Assembly: GCA_023406715.1 (NCBI GenBank)
Contig: JAEXVC010000095.1
Coordinates: 1 to 7,487 of the forward strand
Length of the DNA stretch: 7,487 bases
Origin: Bacteroidota bacterium
GTDB lineage: Bacteria > Bacteroidota > Bacteroidia > Bacteroidales > Tenuifilaceae
Direction: 5' to 3'
Below the pieces are notes generated by a model. That model searched no databases. It was given only the letters and a program-made list of their open reading frames with translations, and was not told the origin of the DNA. Within the stretch, counting starts at the first letter, position 1; each line of letters begins with the position of its first letter. A program made the position numbers and the translations under genes. This document shows, one piece after another, positions 6,463 through 7,487 of this stretch.

Positions 6463-7487
6463 TTACTTAACTACTATCTCATCAATAAATATCCACGATG
6501 GCTCGCCAGCACTAATATGGTCGGCAGGTAACTTCCCATACGATTTTGCAAAAACTTTCACATATCGCGCTTTTATCTTAACATCTAATCCAAACTCCTT
6601 GATTGTTGGATTTTGCTCCTTATCGGACACTGTGTTTGTGACAACCCCAATAGTTGTAAAGTTTATATTATCGTTAGATGTTGAGTAGGTAACCATTTTG
6701 GGCATCATAATCCAAGGACCAATATCCTGAAGGAAATTAGCGCCAATATAGCTTATATCCTTCTCCTCGCCCAAATCTATAACTGCTTCAAAATCCTGAT
6801 TATGGTAGCCTTGCCATCCTCCAACTCTAAAATTGGTTATTCCGCGAAAACCATCCACCAAGGCGTACTTGCCTCCACCAGTGTAAAGTGAACTATACTC
6901 ACTTTTGATAGCAATATCCTTAATATCCTTCACCTTAACAAATTTGCCCTCAATAATTGCACTAGTTTCGCCATTTGGAAGAACTGCATAGGCCTTCACA
7001 ATTTTCGATTCAGTTAAGACAACCTTATTCCCTTGCCTCCATTGCAATCCTCCACCCTGCTTATCGATATCAAATAAGGCGTAGAAAATCATTGCTTCGG
7101 GTTGTACTGAAGAGATATTCAACTCTAAACTCTCGGTAAACGATTGGGTTGATGTATGAAATGCAGGGGCAACCGCAATTGTATTATCTTCGATTCTGGT
7201 TACAGGAACATCTATTTCGGAACTAGCCCATTCCTTGTTGGGTTGGTTGGTCATAACAAACCTTAACTCGCCACCTGCAACAATTTCAGAATGCTCAATC
7301 CAACTGCGAGTTAATGGCTGTCCGTTAAGAAATGCCTCTGCTATATAAATATTTTGAGGTGAATTGTTCTCGGCAATAACGGTGAATTGCTTTCCATTCT
7401 CCAAGTTAAATGTTGCTTTTGGGAACAACGGCGAACCAATTACATACTGCGTGCTGCCCGGACAAACTGGGTAAAATCCTGCTGCAC
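6463..7487 (-). CDS. GH92 family glycosidase (alpha-mannosidase type), C-terminal part with CHB_HEX_C and F5/8 type C modules (5' end off the right edge)
   Basis: The frame enters from the right edge and is open for 340 residues to the TAA at 6463-6465. Fragment residues 1-89 match the end of the GH92 catalytic region: GFYPVCPGS (3-11), YVIGSPLFPK (14-23), then LENGKQF, NNSPQNIYI and the NQPNKEW motif (80-86). GH92 enzymes are calcium-dependent, inverting exo-alpha-mannosidases acting on N-glycans or mannans, mostly exported in Bacteroidota. The acid/base and calcium-ligand residues, and any signal peptide, lie upstream of the window. About 106-185 resembles a chitobiase/hexosaminidase C-terminal (CHB_HEX_C) beta module. 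About 188-340 is an F5/8 type C (discoidin, CBM32-like) domain with LVDGFRG, GGWQGY, AVIDLG, ARYVKV and a closing WIFIDEIVV. The last two are probably glycan-binding or structural accessories. A TTG at 7426-7428 is internal, not a start. The alpha-1,2 linkage common in the family cannot be read from this part. Confidence 0.9.
   Translation of the reverse strand, partial: AAGFYPVCPGSTQYVIGSPLFPKATFNLENGKQFTVIAENNSPQNIYIAEAFLNGQPLTRSWIEHSEIVAGGELRFVMTNQPNKEWASSEIDVPVTRIEDNTIAVAPAFHTSTQSFTESLELNISSVQPEAMIFYALFDIDKQGGGLQWRQGNKVVLTESKIVKAYAVLPNGETSAIIEGKFVKVKDIKDIAIKSEYSSLYTGGGKYALVDGFRGITNFRVGGWQGYHNQDFEAVIDLGEEKDISYIGANFLQDIGPWIMMPKMVTYSTSNDNINFTTIGVVTNTVSDKEQNPTIKEFGLDVKIKARYVKVFAKSYGKLPADHISAGEPSWIFIDEIVVK

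Overview
The window looks like chromosomal DNA of a member of the Bacteroidota. The DNA is AT-rich. Gene starts are preceded by A/T-rich leaders with no clear Shine-Dalgarno sequence. One gene ends a GH92 glycosidase carrying the CHB_HEX_C plus F5/8 type C tail common in Bacteroidota polysaccharide degraders. One spacer holds a short palindrome of a type I recall from these genomes. A Bacteroidales or Marinilabiliales-like lineage is my guess and cannot be settled from this sequence.

Layout, left to right. (1) On the minus strand, 1-3135 holds a two-component signalling pair. A long soluble histidine kinase with five PAS-like domains (547-3135) is followed 46 bp downstream by a response regulator with a REC domain and the beginning of a PAS domain (500 to beyond the left edge). 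The two are very probably co-transcribed. (2) Also on the minus strand, 3310-4206 encodes a cation diffusion facilitator (zinc/cadmium-type efflux transporter). (3) Divergent from it, on the plus strand, 4329-6408 holds a two-gene membrane-organisation operon: an NfeD-family membrane protein with a C-terminal OB-fold, then a flotillin (SPFH protein). This arrangement matches Bacillus yuaF-yuaG (floT) and E. coli yqiJ-yqiK. A REP-like hairpin sits between the two genes. (4) A strong palindromic terminator at 6426-6451 is shared with the convergent gene to its right. (5) On the minus strand, from 6463 past the right edge, lies the C-terminal 340 residues of a GH92 family (alpha-mannosidase-type) exo-glycosidase with accessory CHB_HEX_C and F5/8 type C modules.

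The flotillin/NfeD pair should act together in the inner membrane, and the kinase and regulator should form one phosphotransfer pathway. I see no sequence link between the other neighbours beyond adjacency. In three places (the kinase, the transporter and the GH92 gene) the longest reading frame starts at TTG. In the first two an in-frame ATG 7 or 10 codons inside is the better start; the third is simply the middle of a gene that enters from the right. No tRNA, rRNA, CRISPR array, insertion sequence or phage gene was seen, and no stretch over 300 bases lacks a gene. Most of the window is ordinary core-type content.
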